Assembly (NCBI RefSeq): GCF_014204985.1
Contig: NZ_JACHMP010000001.1
Location: 5,394,001 to 5,458,000, forward strand
Source of the DNA: Streptosporangium becharense
Lineage (GTDB): Bacteria > Actinomycetota > Actinomycetes > Streptosporangiales > Streptosporangiaceae
Direction of reading: 5' to 3'
Length of the DNA stretch: 64,000 nt
In this document: in pieces, positions 43,239 to 52,093 of the stretch
How positions within the stretch are numbered: the first letter of the stretch is position 1
Layout of the letters: each line of letters begins with the position of its first letter
Position numbers and translations under genes: made by a program
The notes under the pieces: generated by a model
Seen by the model: the letters and a program-made list of their open reading frames with translations, nothing else
Told to the model about the DNA's origin: nothing
Databases searched by the model: none

Positions 43239-44720
43239 ATGACCTGGAACGACCACAAGCATGTCGAGGAACAGATCGACAGGTGCCTGCGCGACGGGTC
43301 GACCACGCTCAGTCTCTCCCTGACCGGGCAGAAGACGTTGCCCGAATCGATCGGCGACCTCACCCACCTGACCGAGCTCCGCGTGCACTTCAGCCCATCA
43401 CTGATCGCTCTGCCGGAGTCGCTGGGCAACCTCGTCAACCTCACCAAGCTCGACGTGAGCCAGAACCAGCGGCTGACGACCCTGCCGGAGTCACTGGGCG
43501 ACCTCGTCAACCTCACCGAGCTCGACCTGCGGGCCAACCGGTTGACCTCGCTGCCCGAGTCGGTGGGGAACCTCACCAGGCTCACCGCGCTCAACCTGTT
43601 CCACAACCGGTTGACCTCCCTGCCCGAGTCACTGGGCGACCTCGTCAACCTCACCGCCCTCGACCTGTTCCACAACCAGTTGGCCGCTTTGCCGGAGTCG
43701 TTGGTGAACCTCACCGAGCTCACCATGCTCATGGCGGGCAAGAACCGATTGACCTCTTTGCCGGAGTCGCTGGGCGACCTCCGTGGCGTCACCTGGATCT
43801 ACCTGGCCGACAACCAGCTGACCCGACTTCCGGACTCGCTGGGCGACCTACCCGACCTCGCCTGGCTCAACGCGAGCCACAACCGGCTGACCTCCCTGCC
43901 GGAGTCGTTGGGCGGTCTCACCGCCCTGGAGGCGCTCTTCCTGGAGAACAACCAGCTGACCGCCCTGCCCGAGTCGCTGGGCGGCCTCGTCAACCTCACC
44001 AGGCTCTACGTGAGCCAGAACCGGTTGACCTCCCTGCCGGAGTCGCTGGGCGGCCTCGTCAACCTCGTCGACCTCGAGGTGAGGGGCAACCGGCTGACCT
44101 CCCTGCCCGAGTCGCTGGGCGACCTCACCGCCCTGCCCGCGCTCGACGTGAGCGACAACGAGTTGATGTCCCTGCCGGAGTCGCTGGGCGACCTCGTCAA
44201 CCTCACCAAACTCGACCTGAGCCGCAACCGGCTGACGTTGTTGCCGGAGTCGCTGGCACGCCTCCCCAAGCTCAACCGGCTCCAGGTGTCCTCCAACCGG
44301 CTGGGTGCCCTGCCCGGCTGGCTGGGGGACATGGCCAAGCTCGCCAGGCTCGATGTGAACGGCAACCGGTTGACCGCCCTGCCTGACTGGCTGGGCCACC
44401 TCCCCAAGCTCGCCAGGCTCGACCTGAGCGACAACGAGTTGACCTCCCTGCCCGAGTCGCTGGGCGATCTCGTCAAGCTCACCAGGCTCGACCTGAGCCG
44501 CAACCGGCTGACCGCCCTGCCGGAGTCGCTGGGTGACCTGACCAAGCTCGCCTGGCTCGACCTGAGCGACAACGAACTGGCCGCCCTGCCCGAGTCGGTG
44601 CGTGACCTCGTCAACCTCACCAGGCTCGACCTGAGCGGCAACCGGTTCGCCGACCTGCCCGAACCGCTGAAGGACCTCCCCAGACTCGCCAGGCTCGACA
44701 CGTACCGGCAGCGCGTCTGA
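43239..44720 (+). CDS. Leucine-rich repeat protein made of about 20 23-residue units
   Basis: 493 residues, with GAGGAG before the ATG. After about 32 N-terminal residues the protein is nineteen or twenty LRRs of exactly 23 residues (LPESLGDLVNLTxLDLxxNxLTS). The DNA period is 69 bp and units are near-identical, so recent internal duplication is likely. There is no signal peptide, membrane helix or catalytic domain, so it is probably a cytosolic binding protein. Bacterial proteins of this kind are often interaction or effector modules. The partner is unknown. Confidence 0.9.
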   Translation: MTWNDHKHVEEQIDRCLRDGSTTLSLSLTGQKTLPESIGDLTHLTELRVHFSPSLIALPESLGNLVNLTKLDVSQNQRLTTLPESLGDLVNLTELDLRANRLTSLPESVGNLTRLTALNLFHNRLTSLPESLGDLVNLTALDLFHNQLAALPESLVNLTELTMLMAGKNRLTSLPESLGDLRGVTWIYLADNQLTRLPDSLGDLPDLAWLNASHNRLTSLPESLGGLTALEALFLENNQLTALPESLGGLVNLTRLYVSQNRLTSLPESLGGLVNLVDLEVRGNRLTSLPESLGDLTALPALDVSDNELMSLPESLGDLVNLTKLDLSRNRLTLLPESLARLPKLNRLQVSSNRLGALPGWLGDMAKLARLDVNGNRLTALPDWLGHLPKLARLDLSDNELTSLPESLGDLVKLTRLDLSRNRLTALPESLGDLTKLAWLDLSDNELAALPESVRDLVNLTRLDLSGNRFADLPEPLKDLPRLARLDTYRQRV

Positions 44721-44867
44721 CCGGGCCGGACGACTCCGCCGTGCCGGGTCCTCATCCGGGTAGACGACCCGCCTCCGCTGCCGCGCCGGGCGGGCGGACG
44801 ACGCGCGTCGTCGCCTGCGCCGGGCGATCTCCGTTCCGGCTCCGGCCTCGGAGCGCATGGTCAGTGA

Positions 44868-45800
44868 TCAGCATCGGTACACGTCGGTACTGAGATACTT
44901 CAGCCCCGAGTCCACCAGCAGGGTGGCGATCCTGGTGGCCGGGCCGAGGCGCTGCCCGACCCGGATCGCGGCGAGGACGTTCGCACCGGACGATGTCCCG
45001 GCGAACAACCCTTCCTCCCGGGCCAGGCGCCGGGCCATCTCCTCGGCGTCGGCGGTGGCGATCGGAACGATCTCGTCCGCGAGGGCGGGGTCCCACATCG
45101 GCGGCGGGTAACCGATGCCGATGCCTTCGATGCGGTGGGCGCCGGGCCGGCCGCCGGACAGCACCGCGGACTCGGCCGGTTCGACCGCGACGACCCGGAG
45201 CTCTGGACGGTGACGCTTGAGAGCGGTCGTCGCTCCGCGCAGCGAGGCCGCCGTGCCGACCGACTGGACGAACACGTCGACCCGCCCGCCTGTCTGCTCC
45301 CAGATCTCCTCGCCCATCGGGTGGTAACCGGCGACGCTGTCGGTGTTGTCGAGCTGGTTGGTCCAGTAGGTGCCCGGCTGCCGGCTGAACCCCTCGGCCG
45401 TCTCGATCATGCGCCGGATGAGCGCTTTCGTGATCATTCCTCCCTCGCTCGGGACGAGGCTGAGCTCCGCGCCGAACGCCGCCATCTGGAGTAGTTTGTC
45501 CTCGCTGAACGCGTCCGAGCTGACGATCCGGAGGCGGTATCCCTTCACCGCGCAGACCAGGGCGAGGGAAGCACCGGTGCTGCCGCCCGTGTACTCGACG
45601 ACGGTGTCACCGGGCCTCAGCCGCCCGTCGCCCTCGGCCCTGGCGATCATCGCCTGCGCCATGCGGTCCTTCATGCTGCCGGTCGGGTTCTGGCCCTCGA
45701 CCTTGACGAATATCTCCGCGCACCCGGCCGGCACGACCCTGCGTAGCCTGACCAGCGGCGTGTTTCCGATCGCCGTCAGCACGCCGTCACCCATGTCCAT
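44868..45800 (-). CDS. PLP-dependent cysteine-synthase-family enzyme
   Basis: 310 residues from ATG 45800. PLP-fold family blocks: AIGNTPLVRLRRV, QNPTGSMKDRMAQAM (Lys for the Schiff base), VEYTGGSTGASLALVCAVKG (phosphate loop), and the C-terminal FAGTSSGANVLAAIRVG (Ser at the pyridine N). It is a cytosolic type II PLP enzyme, most like O-acetylserine sulfhydrylases or cystathionine synthases, but sulfhydrylase specificity is not certain (the usual GTGGT loop is SVGTAASLRG). Divergent from an HxlR regulator with a palindrome between them. Confidence 0.85.
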   Translation of the reverse strand: MDMGDGVLTAIGNTPLVRLRRVVPAGCAEIFVKVEGQNPTGSMKDRMAQAMIARAEGDGRLRPGDTVVEYTGGSTGASLALVCAVKGYRLRIVSSDAFSEDKLLQMAAFGAELSLVPSEGGMITKALIRRMIETAEGFSRQPGTYWTNQLDNTDSVAGYHPMGEEIWEQTGGRVDVFVQSVGTAASLRGATTALKRHRPELRVVAVEPAESAVLSGGRPGAHRIEGIGIGYPPPMWDPALADEIVPIATADAEEMARRLAREEGLFAGTSSGANVLAAIRVGQRLGPATRIATLLVDSGLKYLSTDVYRC

Positions 45801-45868
45801 GATCTGACCGGTTCTTTCGATGCCCTTGTCCACGCTTCGATCGTCGACCGGTCGCACCGCCGTCACCA

Positions 45869-45883
45869 GTTCAACTTTTGAAC
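45869..45883. promoter_or_regulatory. Palindrome between the PLP enzyme and HxlR genes
   Basis: GTTCAACTTTTGAAC is a perfect 6-3-6 dyad midway between the divergent genes, the likely operator of the HxlR regulator. Confidence 0.7.
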
Positions 45884-45918
45884 CGGCGTAGCCGCCCACC
45901 TCCGCGTACCATGCACCG

Positions 45919-46590
45919 GTGAGCGGATACGGGCAGTTCTGCGCGGTGGCGCGGGCTCTGGACGTCCTGGGTGAGCGGTGGACACTGCTGATCGTGCGGG
46001 AACTGCTGCTCGGCGCGGCGACCTTCACCGACATCTGCCACGGCCTGCCCCGCATCCCACGGGCGACCTTGTCCGCGCGGCTGCGCACACTGCGCGCCGC
46101 GGGCATCGTCGACGACGGTTACCGGCTCACCGAGGCGGGCACCGCGCTGGCCCCGGTGGTGCGGGAACTGGCCCGCTGGGCCGTCGCCACGGACAGCGCC
46201 GCCTTGACCGATGACCATCTCGACACCGCCGCGCTGACCTGGGACATGCGACGCCGCGTCGACGTCGGCGCGCTGCCCGAGCGCACGGTCGTGCTCGCGA
46301 TCGAGTTCACCGACCGTATGCCGTCCGACGGCAACTACTGGCTGCACCTGTCCCGGGCGAGCGTCAACCTGTGCCGGCAGGACACCGGGGCGCCCGTCGA
46401 CGTCTGGCTCACCGCGCCGACCGCGGCGGTGACCGGGTGGTGGCTCGGTGACCTGTCCTGGGAGCAACTGCTGCGGCAGCCGGGAGTGCGGGTGCACGGG
46501 GATCGGGCTCTGCGACACCGGATGCACCACTGGTTCAAGCGCTACCTGTTCACCCCGGAAGCCCTCGGTGTGACGGATCCGGGCCGCTGA
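45919..46590 (+). CDS. HxlR-family regulator with C-terminal extra domain
   Basis: 223 residues from GTG 45919. The HxlR winged helix is at residues 7-95: FCAVARALDVLGERWTLLIV, RIPRATLSARLRTLRAAGIV. About 110 further residues after it form a sterol-carrier-like or SCP2-type domain (VDVWLTAPTAAVTGWWLGDLSW), an arrangement known in actinobacteria. Divergent from the PLP enzyme gene, with a palindrome between, so it probably controls that gene. Confidence 0.88.
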   Translation: MSGYGQFCAVARALDVLGERWTLLIVRELLLGAATFTDICHGLPRIPRATLSARLRTLRAAGIVDDGYRLTEAGTALAPVVRELARWAVATDSAALTDDHLDTAALTWDMRRRVDVGALPERTVVLAIEFTDRMPSDGNYWLHLSRASVNLCRQDTGAPVDVWLTAPTAAVTGWWLGDLSWEQLLRQPGVRVHGDRALRHRMHHWFKRYLFTPEALGVTDPGR

Positions 46591-46675
46591 GCACGCGCCG
46601 TGATCCACGATCGGCCGCACGGCGATCGGCCCTCGCCCGAGGGCGTCGGGGCGAGATCGGAGGCACCCGGAGTCG

Positions 46676-47365
46676 TCACCGGGGGAGCACGGCTTCCGGA
46701 GCCTTCCGCCGGACCGGCGGGGTGCGGCGGACCGGCGGTGTTCCGCGCACGCCCGCCGCCCCGGCGCTCACGCCCGTCCCGGTGAGGTCCGAGCGGAGCT
46801 GGGAAACGCCGGTGAACAGCACCGCTTCGATGCCGAGGGCCTGGGCCGCGGCGACGTTCTCCCGCCTGCCGCCGACGAACAGCAGGTCGTCCGGGCGTGC
46901 GCCGAGCCTCGCGCACACCTGCGAGAACACCTGTGGATCGGGCTGGGCCCGGCCCAGGTCGGCGCTGAAGAACCGGTGCCGGAACAGGCGTGCCCAGGGC
47001 TGGTCGTCGATCAACTGGGCCAGTTCCGCCGGGGCGTTCGAGAGCAGGGCCAGCGCGGCGCCGGAACCGGTCGGTTCCCGCAGGAGCGCCAGGGTCTCCT
47101 CGTTGGGGTGCGTCCAGGCCCGGAGATCCAGGGTGACCAGGACCTCAAGGAGATCGGGGTCGACGGTTCTGCCCAGCCGCCCGCCCACGGCGCTCCAGAA
47201 ACGGGACGCCTCCACCTCGCCGACGTCGTAGGGTCGCCGCTCCCGCTGGTAGACCGGCCAGAACTCGTGCGACGCGACGCCGAGAGCACGCGGCAGCAGG
47301 GCGCCCGCCTGCTCGGGCGGTGCCAGGCTGACGACTCCGGCGTAGTCAACGACGACCCACTTCAC
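46676..47365 (-). CDS. HAD-superfamily protein with altered catalytic motifs
   Basis: 229 residues from GTG 47365 (GGGGGCA six bases upstream), which gives the usual start VKWVVVDYAGVV. The fold is HAD subfamily IA with a helical cap. Motif I is VDYAGVV, so the general-acid Asp at +2 is replaced (D-Y-A). Motif IV reads LLFVGGRRENV, where the usual DD pair binding Mg is GG. It may be a non-catalytic relative. The C terminus ends in a Pro/Val/Arg repeat. Confidence 0.75.
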   Translation of the reverse strand: MKWVVVDYAGVVSLAPPEQAGALLPRALGVASHEFWPVYQRERRPYDVGEVEASRFWSAVGGRLGRTVDPDLLEVLVTLDLRAWTHPNEETLALLREPTGSGAALALLSNAPAELAQLIDDQPWARLFRHRFFSADLGRAQPDPQVFSQVCARLGARPDDLLFVGGRRENVAAAQALGIEAVLFTGVSQLRSDLTGTGVSAGAAGVRGTPPVRRTPPVRRKAPEAVLPR

Positions 47366-47747
47366 ACGTGCCCCCGACTGGTCGGCGATGAGCCCTCTCA
47401 TCCATCAACGATCACGATGCTCTTGATCGATCGACTTTCTAACATCTAGCAGGTTTGAACGAACATGTCGAAGGTTCGGAACGATGTTCTGTGCAGGGGA
47501 GGGGGAGGGGCCTCGTTGGAGCTTCCTCTCCGGGAGTGCGCGATCGGGCTTGCCGGCAGGGAGCGGTGACTCCGGCCTGGCGTCCGGGAGTGGCGGCGCT
47601 GCGTCTGTCACCCGAGGATGAACCGCGCCGGCTTTCGTGGAGGCCCTGAAGCCGGCATCATCTGCCGGCGGAAAGAACGGCCGCGGACGTCCGCCACACA
47701 CATAAAATCCGACAGCCGGGCAGCCGGGGTGAATGCGAGGACGCGAC
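47366..47747. other. Intergenic region of 382 bases
   Basis: An AT-richer stretch at about 47400-47490 contains GAACAT-N17-ATGTTC (47461-47489) and TTGATCGATCGA, which may belong to promoters of the two divergent genes. The remainder is GC-rich with no recognisable element. Confidence 0.3.
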
Positions 47748-48071
47748 GTGAGTTTTGATCTCGGGGTCTGGGTCGGGGCCGGACCGATCACGGCGGACGA
47801 GGCCTTCCGCAGGTATGCCGCGTGGAGTGACGGCGACGCCGTCCCAGGCGAGCCGAGCCCGGAGACGGCGGCCTTCTACGACGAGCTGACCTCGGTCTTT
47901 CCCGATCTCACCGCGGAGAACTACGGGACCTCGCCGTGGTCCGAGCCGCTGACCGTGAGCGAGGACTTCGTGCTGATGAACGCGGTCTTCCCGCGGGCCG
48001 GGGAGGTGTGCCGTGCGGTGCTGGAGCTGGCCCGCCGGCATCCACTGGTGCTGTTCGACCCGGAACCGTGA
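47748..48071 (+). CDS. Small conserved actinobacterial protein, unknown function
   Basis: 107 residues from GTG 47748, with GAGGA seven bases upstream. It begins SFDLGVWVGAGPITADEAFRRY, a pattern seen in small actinobacterial hypotheticals, and is soluble and acidic. No enzyme motif is present. It stands alone. Confidence 0.65.
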   Translation: MSFDLGVWVGAGPITADEAFRRYAAWSDGDAVPGEPSPETAAFYDELTSVFPDLTAENYGTSPWSEPLTVSEDFVLMNAVFPRAGEVCRAVLELARRHPLVLFDPEP

Positions 48072-48232
48072 CGGGGCCCGTCGCCGGTGCCGGACGCGGG
48101 CCCGGTGACAGACCTCCGTCGTCGACGTCGCCGGACCCGCCCCGGGCTTTGGCGGGCCCGTCCCGGGCTCCGCAGGTTCCGCCCCGGGCTCCGGTGGCGG
48201 ATTCGGGGCGGGCCGGAGGCTTCGCGGAGCGG

Positions 48233-49177
48233 TCAGCGGCTGACCGCGTCCGCCGGGCTGAGGAGGTCCAGGTCGCACCGGCGGGGCAGGCTCTCCCAGT
48301 CGCCTTCGGCGGTGACCGCGAAGGCTCCCGCGGCGCAGGCGGTGGCCAGGCGCCGCTCGGGGTCCGCCCCCGCGATCGTCTCGGCCAGCCATCCGGCGGC
48401 GAAGGCGTCGCCGGCGCCCACCGGGTCGAGTTCGGTGACCGGGTACGGCTCCGCGTGCCGTACGGTGCCGTCGGACACCTCGACGGCGCCGAGCGCGCCG
48501 CGCTTGATGAGGACGTGGCAGGGGCCCAGGTCCGACAGGGCACGGGCCAGGGCGACCGGGTCGTCACCGTCGACGACCAGGCGGGCCTCGGCCTCGGTCG
48601 CGAACAGCACGTCCACGGCGGGGACGATCTCGCGAAGCGCGGCGGACGCCCGCTCAGGCGTCCACAGGGCACGCCGGTAGTTGACGTCCATCGACACGGT
48701 CACGCCCGCGGCGCGGGCCTCGGCGACGGCGGCGTGCACCGCGTCGGCGGCGGACGCCGACAGCGCGAGAGTGATCCCCGTGACGTGCAGCACGCGCGCC
48801 GAGCGGATCAGCGTGACGTCGAGGTCGGCGGGGCGGAGTCGGGACCCGGCGCTCGCGGAGCGGTAGTAGCGCACGTCGACGACCTCGGCCGTGCGCCTGC
48901 TCTTGACCATCAGGCCGGTGGGTGCCTCCGGGTCGACCCGCATCCCCCGGACGTCCACGCCTTCGCCGGAGAGCGTCGAGCGCAGCAGCTCCCCGAATTC
49001 GTCGGCGCCGACCCTGCCGATCCAGGCGGCGCTCGCACCGAGGCGGACGACGCCGATCGCCACGTTCGACTCCGCGCCGCCCACGCCGAGGCCGAAGTCG
49101 CGGGCGTGCCTGAGCAGACCGGTGCGCCGCGCGGTGAACAACGCCATGCTCTCGCCGAGCGTTACCAGATCGATCAT
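48233..49177 (-). CDS. kdgK: PfkB-family sugar kinase (2-dehydro-3-deoxygluconokinase type)
   Basis: 314 residues. The PfkB signatures are present: VGGAESNVAIGVVRLGA near the N terminus and ELDPVGAGDAFAAGWLAE, with catalytic Asp in GAGDAF, near the C terminus. The start DLVTLGESMALF is typical of KDG kinases, which phosphorylate 2-keto-3-deoxygluconate in sugar-acid breakdown. It follows an IclR-family gene on the same strand, which fits KDG regulation. The substrate is inference. Confidence 0.8.
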   Translation of the reverse strand: MIDLVTLGESMALFTARRTGLLRHARDFGLGVGGAESNVAIGVVRLGASAAWIGRVGADEFGELLRSTLSGEGVDVRGMRVDPEAPTGLMVKSRRTAEVVDVRYYRSASAGSRLRPADLDVTLIRSARVLHVTGITLALSASAADAVHAAVAEARAAGVTVSMDVNYRRALWTPERASAALREIVPAVDVLFATEAEARLVVDGDDPVALARALSDLGPCHVLIKRGALGAVEVSDGTVRHAEPYPVTELDPVGAGDAFAAGWLAETIAGADPERRLATACAAGAFAVTAEGDWESLPRRCDLDLLSPADAVSR

Positions 49178-49189
49178 TGAAAACAGCTC

Positions 49190-49340
49190 CTTGTCGGGCT
49201 CGGGCGGTCGGCCGCCGGAATAGGGATCGGGCTCGGGCGGTCGGCCGCCGGGGTCATGCGGTCGGTCGCCCGAGCCGGGATCGAGGTCATGGGTCGGTCA
49301 CCGGGGCCGGGATCGGGGTCATGCGGTCGGTCACCGGGTC
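49190..49340. repeat. About 30-bp tandem repeats between kinase and regulator genes
   Basis: Units of gggatcggggtcatgcggtc and cggtcggccgccgg-type sequence fill the spacer. The last ones overlap the IclR gene's end. Confidence 0.75.
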
Positions 49341-50332
49341 GAGCCGAGCTTCCTGGAGATCCGCAGTGCGGTCTCCGTCACCAACGGCCCCAGGTCGCGG
49401 ACGCGGGCCGCGGTGATCCGCGAGGTGAGACCGGACACGGAGATCGCCGCGACCACGGCGTCACCGTGGTTGAAGATCGGCGCGGCGACGCAGCGCACCT
49501 CGGGCTCGTTCTCCCGGTCGTCGACCGCGTAGCCCCGCTGCCGGACGCGGCGCAGCTCGGCGCGTAGGCGGGCGGCGTCGGTGATGGTGTGCCGGGTGAC
49601 GGGCGGCATCCCGGCGGCCACGACCTCCTCGACGGACTCGTCCGGCTGCCAGGCGAGGATGGCCTTGCCCACCGCCGTGCAGTGGAGCGGCGCCCGGCTG
49701 CCGATCCGCGAGGCCATGCGGACGTTGGTCTCGTTCTCCACCTTGTCGATGTAGACCACGTCCGGCGGGTCGTACACCACGAGGTGGACGGTCTCCCGCA
49801 CCTGCGACATCAGCCGGTGGGACTCCTCGGCGGCCACCGTCCGCAGGTCGAGCGTGGCCAGGTACGCCTGGCCCAGCCGCAGGGCACCGTTGCCCAGGCG
49901 GTAGGCCCCGGTTCGGCGGTCGCGCTCCAGGAGCCTGGACTCGACGAGGGGAACGGTCAGCCGGAGCACCGTGCTCTTGGACAGGCCGAGCGCCTCGGCC
50001 AGCCGGGTGAGCGGCAGCCCGTGACCCGGGCCCGCGTGGTCGCGTACGTACTCCAGCACGGCGAGGGCTCGCCGCAGCGAAGCCGACTGGTTGCGTTCCG
50101 CGGGCCGTTCCGGTTCCGCGGACGGGTCCGGTTCCGGGGAGCGGTCCAGGTCGGCGGACGGGTTCGGTTCCGTGGGCCGGTTCGGTTCCGCGGACGAGTC
50201 CGGTTCCCGGGAGCGGTCCAGGTCGGCGGACGAGTCCGGTTCCGGGGAGCGGTCCGGGCCGGTAGACGGGTTCGGTTCCAGGGAGCGGTCCAGGTCCGTG
50301 GGCCGGTCACGTCCCGGGGCGGAGTCGTTCAT
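49331..50332 (-). CDS. IclR-family regulator with repetitive N-terminal extension
   Basis: 333 residues from ATG 50332. Residues 8-80 are Asp/Pro/Arg/Ser/Glu repeats (DNA about 50096-50310) with no family equivalent. The HTH follows from residue 86 (RALAVLEYVRDH, LTRLAEALGLSKSTVLRL) and then the IclR ligand domain (SRAPLHCTAVGKAILAW, GDAVVAAISVSG). Members regulate sugar-acid and aromatic catabolism. A perfect 17-bp palindrome lies 87 bp upstream. Probably autoregulated and controls the kinase gene downstream. Confidence 0.88.
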   Translation of the reverse strand: MNDSAPGRDRPTDLDRSLEPNPSTGPDRSPEPDSSADLDRSREPDSSAEPNRPTEPNPSADLDRSPEPDPSAEPERPAERNQSASLRRALAVLEYVRDHAGPGHGLPLTRLAEALGLSKSTVLRLTVPLVESRLLERDRRTGAYRLGNGALRLGQAYLATLDLRTVAAEESHRLMSQVRETVHLVVYDPPDVVYIDKVENETNVRMASRIGSRAPLHCTAVGKAILAWQPDESVEEVVAAGMPPVTRHTITDAARLRAELRRVRQRGYAVDDRENEPEVRCVAAPIFNHGDAVVAAISVSGLTSRITAARVRDLGPLVTETALRISRKLGSTR

Positions 50333-50418
50333 CGTGGTGTTCCGCGACGATCTGATTGCTCGAACACACAGATCAAGGTAGGGGAGAGCAGATGCTTTGT
50401 GGACATCTGCAGCACAAG

Positions 50419-50435
50419 GTTGTGCATTGCACAAC
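50419..50435. promoter_or_regulatory. 17-bp palindrome upstream of the IclR gene
   Basis: GTTGTGCATTGCACAAC is a perfect 8-1-8 dyad. TTGTG and CACAA half-sites about 20 bp away may form a second, weaker site. Confidence 0.7.
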
Positions 50436-50589
50436 ACGGCCATCCTGTCCTCCCGGCTGCGATCGGGTGCTTTCCGGGGGCCGCGGCCGACAGGGAGACG
50501 AACTGTGAAGGTCCGCCGGCCGGTCTCCGGCGACCGGCGAGCGCGGGGCGGCGCGGACCGGTCCCGGCGCGGGCCGATTCCGGCGCGTC

Positions 50590-50690
50590 CGGGGGTGGAA
50601 CTCCGGGTGCCCGAGCCCGGAGCGGGAGGCGTCCGGGTCTGGAGTGGAAGGTGTCCGGGCCCGGAGCGGGAGGTGTCCGGCGTGCGACGT
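50590..50690. repeat. About 30-bp repeat in a 488-bp spacer
   Basis: Units of cccggagcgggaggtgtccgg-type sequence lie between the IclR and DUF4253 genes. The spacer (50333-50820) also holds the 17-bp palindrome, a 12-bp palindrome GTCCCTTGGGAC (50762-50773) and a TTGACA box (50776). Confidence 0.6.
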
Positions 50691-50820
50691 GAGGAGGCGG
50701 CCCCCCGCCCGGTTTCGTACTCTTCTGTACCGATAATTTTTGCCGGTGCCAGGGCAGAACTGTCCCTTGGGACGCTTGACAGGCCAAAATTGATCCGTGG
50801 TCAGGATCGGATCGGTAGAG

Positions 50821-51648
50821 ATGGACGATTGCGAGCGGGGGCACCTTCCGCCACTTCTGGGCCAGCTGTTCGCCGACGGGGGCGAAGGCCGGTGGCTCCC
50901 CGTGGAGCTGCCGCCCGGTGACGTGGTCTGGCCCGACCCGGGTTATTCGCAGCTGTCGATCCGCGTCCGACCGGCTTTCTGGCTCAGTGAGGTGACGGTG
51001 TCCGGGGAGTACTGGGCCCTGCTGCGTGCCCAGCACGAGCACTCCGGCCTCTGGCCGGTGCTGCTGGAAGACTCCGTCCAGCCCTGGGCGGCCGGGCAGA
51101 TCGCTCCGGACGCCCCTACCGAGATCGACAACTACCACGCCGCCGCGTTCATGACCGAGGTCTGGTCCGACTGGGTGGCGAAGGCCCACGCCGACCAGAT
51201 CGACCTGCTCGACCCCTTCGGCCCGCAATGCCCCGGGCCCGCGCCGCCGGGGAGGCTGGTCGCCGACCCGGGTGTGGTCGCCGACTGGTACGCCGGCCTG
51301 GTGGCCGAGCGCAGGACCCCGCTCGGTCTGGTCGCGGTCGAACGGGGCGCCGACGCGCTCGCCGTCATGGGCTGGCAGGGTGCGCTGAACCACAACGAGT
51401 GGATGGTCCCGCTGGCCGCCGTGGTGCGCAGCTGGGAGGACAGGTTCGGGGCGAGGGTGGTCGGCATGGGGTTCAACACCCTCGACCTGAGCGTCGCCGC
51501 GCCGCCGACGACCTCGGAACACGCCCTGCACGTCGCGGCCGAGCACTGGACGTTCTGCCCCGACAGCATCATCCAGGGTGCCGGAACCCTCATCGACTAC
51601 GCCGAGCAGATCAAGGGCAGGAACGCCTGGTCGTTCTGGTGGGACTGA
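50821..51648 (+). CDS. DUF4253 domain protein
   Basis: 275 residues from ATG 50821 (GTG 50797 would add eight). The domain's conserved blocks are present: YWALLRAQHEHSGLWPVLLED, VVRSWEDRFGARVVGMGFNTL, AAPPTTSEHALHVAAEHWTF, CPDSIIQGAGTLIDYAEQ and the terminal FWWD. The family is of unknown function and common in actinobacteria. Confidence 0.9.
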   Translation: MDDCERGHLPPLLGQLFADGGEGRWLPVELPPGDVVWPDPGYSQLSIRVRPAFWLSEVTVSGEYWALLRAQHEHSGLWPVLLEDSVQPWAAGQIAPDAPTEIDNYHAAAFMTEVWSDWVAKAHADQIDLLDPFGPQCPGPAPPGRLVADPGVVADWYAGLVAERRTPLGLVAVERGADALAVMGWQGALNHNEWMVPLAAVVRSWEDRFGARVVGMGFNTLDLSVAAPPTTSEHALHVAAEHWTFCPDSIIQGAGTLIDYAEQIKGRNAWSFWWD

Positions 51649-51775
51649 CGGCGGGACGGGCTCGGGAACAGGTTCGGGACGGGACGTCGGGACGGGCTCG
51701 GGACGGGCTCGGGACGGGACGCCGGGACGGGCTCGGGAACAGGTTCGGGACGGGACGCCGGGACGGCCGTGTGAC
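51649..51775. repeat. Tandem repeats after the DUF4253 gene
   Basis: Units of gggacgccgggacgggctcg and gggaacaggttcgggacgg-type sequence (about 31-66 bp) follow the stop directly. Confidence 0.75.
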
Positions 51776-51863
51776 AGCCGTTCCGGCCTCCCGGGGAGCG
51801 TCCCGGGGTAAGGGTTTCTTGAAGGTAGTAGGTAGATCTTCTGGGCTTTTCGTGGGGTTTGCT

Positions 51864-51892
51864 TTGCTTTGTCCGATTGCACTGGGTAGTGT
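51864..51892 (+). promoter_or_regulatory. Promoter candidate for the riboswitch leader
   Basis: TTGCTT (51864-51869) and TAGTGT (51887-51892) are 17 bp apart, in the AT-richer stretch before the riboswitch. Confidence 0.45.
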
Positions 51893-51934
51893 CCTGGTTG
51901 TTATCGGTCGGTGACCTGCCCTTCGGCAGAAGAA

Positions 51935-52076
51935 GGAGCGGCCGGCCGACGTCGAGTCCCGAGGGCCGCCAGGCCCCGGGAGCCGGGGACCCACCTTCCC
52001 GGGGTGAATCCGCCGCGACCCCGCGGCGGTAGGGCAACTCCACCGCCCGAACCCGTCAGCTAACCCGGTAGACGAG
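51935..52076 (+). promoter_or_regulatory. Cyclic di-AMP riboswitch (ydaO-yuaA class)
   Basis: The conserved core elements are present in order: GCCGGGGACCCA, GGGGTGAATCCG, AGGGCAACTCCACC and GCCCGAACCCGTCAGCTAACC with GGTAGACGAG. These are the hallmark segments of the ydaO/yuaA class, which in actinobacteria precedes cell-wall hydrolases and RlpA- or Rpf-like genes. The ends are approximate. A 300-base leader separates it from the RlpA-like gene, with a small ORF in between. Confidence 0.85.
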
Positions 52077-52093
52077 ATGGAGAGGAGATCCCC

